Shown here piece after piece: positions 61,784 to 64,000 of a stretch of 64,000 nucleotides of DNA. The position numbers and the translations under genes are program-made. This stretch comes from Harmothoe impar (taxonomy: Eukaryota > Annelida > Polychaeta > Phyllodocida > Polynoidae). Below the pieces are notes generated by a model that worked only from the letters and a program-made list of their open reading frames with translations, did no database searches and had not been told where the DNA came from. The stretch is taken from positions 62,225,773-62,289,772 of the forward strand of contig OX381707.1 of the NCBI GenBank assembly GCA_947462335.1, read 5' to 3'. Positions within the stretch are counted from its first letter, which is position 1. The number at the start of each line of letters is the position of its first letter.

Positions 61784-64000
61784 GGGCTGTACGTACGTCC
61801 CTTCAGTAAAGCCACAACTCTATCAAATGACAGCATTACACGGTGTTCAGCCTAGGTGGGAGGAGGTGAGTGGTGTGTGTGTATACCTACATACCTACAC
61901 CACAATCACTACTATTTATACATGTGTACTCCTCCAGCAGCATACACACAGTGTCTCCTCCTGATGGCCTCTGTCACCCCTCACTGAGGGCCTTAAGCTG
62001 GTGAGGTGTGGGGGAATTAGAAGGCTGCTGCTCCCACCTTTTCTGTTACTCCCAGTCGTACCTGCATGTATGTATATGGTAACAGAAGAGGTGGCCCATC
62101 CATGCTTGGTGGTTCCCACACCCCTGCACTATGGGACTAATAGTACTTCTTCTACAGTGACAGTGACTCTCTCCCTTCCCTCTCTCCAGCCACATGTTGT
62201 GTACTCAACATTATGACGCCACTTACAAGCACATAATATACAGGACCAACGACTACTAGCACCAGGCCCCGAGGCAGTGGAATCCTCCTCAACCTGCAGT
62301 CAGTCCTTGTTTGTTGTACTTGTACTACTTCCAAAAAGAATTACCATGGAGATGGCGTTCAGAGGACGCACCACAGCGTGACCGAGCTCTTCCTCCAGAT
62401 TAAAACGATGCCAGGAAGGGGACTCTGAGGTAGCCTTTTTTCACTTCTGTGACTTCACTTGTGGTGTATTATATATGTAGGTATACTCAGGGGTAGTGTT
62501 ATTATATATGTTGGTATAATATGTGCCTCCTGCACCCTCCCTGCTTAATGCTCCACATGCTGCCTCTACTTATACTGATGCCTTATACCACAGGTGTCCT
62601 GTATGTGTATCTATCTATTTTAGGTCTGTTCCCAGTGACCTCAGAGATCCAAACCTGCTATTGCCACCCTCAGCTGGTCTCAGATATCACAACATGGTAT
62701 AGTATCCTAATCGGTTACACTCAAAAGGCCATATCGGCTAGGATCCATCGAGACCTGGTATCATGTCCATGATGGTTGCCTGGATGCTCTGGGATCCTAT
62801 CGTGTGGGAGGGATCCAAGTTGGATCCCAGAAGTAGAATGCCTTAATGACTGGGGACCTGGCGCAGAGCCTCCCGGACACGAGCCTAACTCCCACTGAGT
62901 GACACTGGAGGAGTGTGTACTTAATGTGGGGTGGTGATGATGGGTTATTAAGGCCACAGACACCAGGCATTAAGAGTAACTAACACTGGAGTGTGGCGAG
63001 GGAGGGAGGTGTGGGGCTAGTAGAGCCAAGCAACCTGTAAGGTCCAGGGCCCACCATGTACTGATGGTTTACATTTAAATAGAGATCCAGTGATGGGTCA
63101 CCCGACAAGGTATATATAATATCCTGTGAGGATCCAACCAAAGCTCCATGTAAGGTTTCACTTATCAAGAACCAGAGTAAATATGCAAGTATCAAAGAGC
63201 AGATCCACTGAATACTAAGTCGCCAATCTGCGGTTATCTAAAATTTCCAGACGTCAGCTTGACCATGGAACCTGCAGGTGGAAATACTACAGCTCCTGAG
63301 TCACCACTATCTCTCCAATCTAGGTGTAGCAGCCATGCCTCCAATGTCACTATTAGCTCTGTGATTGTAACAGAGACATGCTCCCAGACAACACCTGCCC
63401 TCCCCACAGACCGTGTCCATAGTAATGAATGTGTGCACGGTGCCGTGCCACAGCCATGCATGAGGGGAGAGGAGGGAGGGAGGGCTCAGAGATGTGGATC
63501 AGTATGAGGTAGATGTCAGGCTTCTTGAACTAACAGCTCGTGCAAATACTTCTGTTCTAGAAAGCTTATTACAACAATGGTCACATTAGAGGGTTAGACT
63601 ATATCTCTGGCATCTTTGATTTTTTTAGAAAGTTATATTTTCAATAAATGTATAAAGTTTATATTCTGCAATACCCTTGAACAGAAAATCATCGAATCTG
63701 TTCAATTTATTAATAACTGATATTCGGTAGTAAATGAAATTAATGTTCTACAAGATACCTTTTTTTAAACTATCATATTTATATTTAGACCATAGAATAT
63801 GGACCACACTGACCATTTGGCTAATTGTATATACCGGGTAGGTGGGTGTTTGCCTATAGGTATACATGTCCAATGGTGATGTTATCAGGTAGGACCCCCC
63901 CCCCCCCCCCTCCCCACCTCTCCCATACCTCCAGGGTGCCCCTCCAACACCTGGTGAGCCACCACCATCAACTGCAGCACTTAAACCTCCTCGTACCTAG
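61784..64000. other. Right end of window: non-coding, with C-tract and CCTCCAG motifs
   Basis: Motif copies at 61931, 62392, 62905 and 63928. A poly(C) tract at about 63895-63910 runs into a pyrimidine-rich stretch and ACCTCCAG, which would make a strong plus-strand splice acceptor; the following bases stay open to 63997 (GAPPTPGEPPPSTAALKPPR). The open frame at 62721-62963 (-) is unsupported. Confidence 0.4.

Overview
This window looks like nuclear DNA of an invertebrate animal. The evidence is an intron-rich gene with metazoan signalling domains and GT-AG introns of 0.1-2.6 kb, a non-LTR retrotransposon, several small inverted-repeat transposons, and long AT-rich non-coding stretches with poly(C)/poly(G) runs. 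Nothing bacterial (operons, ribosome binding sites, CRISPR) is present. The phylum cannot be fixed from the sequence; a marine bilaterian is my best guess.

Layout. 51-2942 (+) is a near-full-length LINE open reading frame with endonuclease and reverse transcriptase, whose GDFN motif reads GYFN. 3.0-6.9 kb is non-coding and holds a TA-flanked MITE. 6921-21701 (-) is the main gene, an RGS12/RGS14/Loco-type regulator of G-protein signalling. I assembled it as 13 coding exons whose splice phases all agree, giving about 1,784 residues: a very long Arg/Ser/Gln-rich N-terminal exon, an RGS domain over four exons, two Raf-like Ras-binding domains, a GoLoco motif, and a Pro/Ser-rich tail ending in Val-Ser-Tyr-Val, a possible PDZ ligand. 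No PDZ or PTB domain (present in RGS12) was found in the window.

22-64 kb is mostly non-coding. On the same strand as the RGS gene there are isolated exon-like segments: two phase-compatible ones at 50.5 and 49.3 kb, a convincing 146-codon one at 33.9 kb, a proline-rich one at 23.8 kb, and weaker ones at 35.9 and 56.5 kb. They could be 5' exons of the RGS gene or belong to one or more unidentified genes. The region also carries candidate regulatory architecture: a dispersed CCTCCAG-centred motif far above its expected frequency, several CTCF-like sites, and a CpG-dense island at 59.4 kb beside a cluster of RFX (X-box) half sites. Other repeats include MITE-like elements with inverted repeats, a 21-bp minisatellite at 61.5-61.8 kb and homopolymer C/G tracts.

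How parts work together: the RGS protein is expected to bring GTPase-accelerating activity on Galpha-GTP (RGS), binding of Galpha-GDP (GoLoco) and binding of Ras-family GTPases (two RBDs) into one scaffold. No other protein in the window can be tied to that pathway. The most promising undescribed material is the motif-rich, exon-poor 42 kb upstream of the RGS gene.
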